Source: Hymenobacter rubripertinctus
GTDB taxonomy: Bacteria > Bacteroidota > Bacteroidia > Cytophagales > Hymenobacteraceae
Direction: 5' to 3'
Assembly: GCF_003583925.1 (NCBI RefSeq)
Contig: NZ_QYCN01000036.1
Location: forward strand, 1-39,305
Length of the DNA stretch: 39,305 bases
Of this stretch, positions 39,162 through 39,305 are shown piece by piece. The notes beneath the pieces are model-generated. The model was not told the origin of the DNA. It was given only the letters and a program-made list of their open reading frames with translations, and did no database searches. The translations under genes and the position numbers were made by a program. Position 1 is the stretch's first letter; the number at the start of each line of letters is the position of its first letter.

Positions 39162-39305
39162 GGCGGTGGTATAATGCGAGGTGATTCAGGTTGGCGTTAA
39201 CCGACGGTTGTGCTCGTCGATGACGAGTTGGATGCGCGTATGGTGCATTTTCTCGCACCGGCTAAACGAGCAGGACTTGCGCACCAACACGCCGCACTTT
39301 TGGCG
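39162..39305 (-). mobile_element. IS1-like insertion sequence, 3' end (partial)
   Basis: The element begins at 39162 with GGCGGTGGTATAATGCG, the inverted counterpart of the end at 149 (22 of 23 positions). It runs off the right edge. It has the same orientation as the left copy, so the two copies are direct repeats about 39 kb apart. The nine bases before it (TCTATTTTT) would be the target duplication. The equivalent bases at the left copy (150-158, GTTCCTTTT) differ. Confidence 0.8.
39186..39305 (-). CDS. IS1-like transposase, C-terminal fragment
   Basis: The last 39 codons of a minus-strand frame that enters from the right edge, with the stop at 39188-39186. The visible part reads VLVRKSCSFSRCEKMHHTRI and ends EHNRRLTPT. 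The (L)VRKSxxFS motif followed by a short helix is the end of IS1-type transposases. It ends two bases before the terminal inverted repeat (39162-39184), the compact layout usual for IS1. Confidence 0.75.
   Translation of the reverse strand, partial: RQKCGVLVRKSCSFSRCEKMHHTRIQLVIDEHNRRLTPT

Noticed and set aside
1..39305. A composite transposon bounded by the two IS copies
   Set aside because: The span contains tRNA-Lys and housekeeping-type genes (sbcC, sppA, rarA, ychF). Two unrelated chromosomal insertions or an assembly break explain the layout better.
1..39305. A circular molecule closing at a single IS copy
   Set aside because: Joining the ends gives only about 75 transposase codons, so the middle is missing. 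The flanking bases 150-158 and 39153-39161 do not form a target duplication.

Overview
The window reads as chromosomal DNA of a GC-rich member of the Bacteroidota, most like Hymenobacter or a close relative. This rests on family content: a TonB receptor with a CarboxypepD_reg-like front domain paired with DUF4249, a DUF3276/PUR-alpha-like protein, class A DUF58 and DUF305 proteins. It also rests on promoters of the TAnnTTTG type with little Shine-Dalgarno signal, and on many AT-richer palindromic intergenic repeats. No taxonomic search was possible, so the assignment is inference.

Both ends of the window lie inside the same IS1-like insertion sequence. Bases 1-149 hold its 5' end (transposase N-terminus with a zinc finger). 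Bases 39162-39305 hold its 3' end (transposase C-terminus). Both are on the minus strand with matching terminal inverted repeats, and the right copy interrupts a small AT-rich gene. The window therefore looks like an assembly contig broken at repeats.

Region by region: 150-1376 carries a tRNA-Lys, its promoter and terminator, and a possible gene remnant. 1377-11330 holds ordinary genes: sbcC, a DUF6687-like protein, a secreted protein, thioredoxin, a TonB receptor/DUF4249 lipoprotein pair and a small lipoprotein. 11518-29000 is a copper/heavy-metal island. 29355-38894 is housekeeping and small genes: purine nucleoside phosphorylase, SppA, RarA, an EamA transporter, DUF58, DUF3276, YchF and a PhnA-like protein.

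The metal island has two arms diverging from a 443-base control region (15602-16044). The left arm (minus strand) encodes the CopA P-type ATPase, a membrane-anchored cupredoxin, an AraC-type regulator with an HMA-like Cys-x-x-Cys domain at its N-terminus, and a DUF305 lipoprotein. The right arm (plus strand) encodes a Cys/His-rich secreted protein, a 43-residue Cys-Cys membrane peptide and two proteins with heavy-metal-binding domains. These are followed by a complete tripartite efflux system (TolC-like, His-rich membrane protein, adaptor, RND pump), a second HMA-AraC regulator that has lost one metal-binding cysteine, a membrane DUF305 protein, and a multicopper oxidase fused to a CopB-like outer-membrane barrel. 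The likely logic is that CopA moves Cu(I) from cytoplasm to periplasm, cupredoxin, HMBD and DUF305 proteins buffer it, the RND system expels it and the oxidase detoxifies it, under control of the two HMA-AraC proteins. A shared word, AAATTATGC(A/C)A, upstream of three of these units is a candidate operator.

The most unusual points are the paired HMA-AraC regulators with one degenerate sensor, the oxidase-barrel fusion with a Met/His-rich insert, and several families of palindromic repeats that sit directly against start codons.
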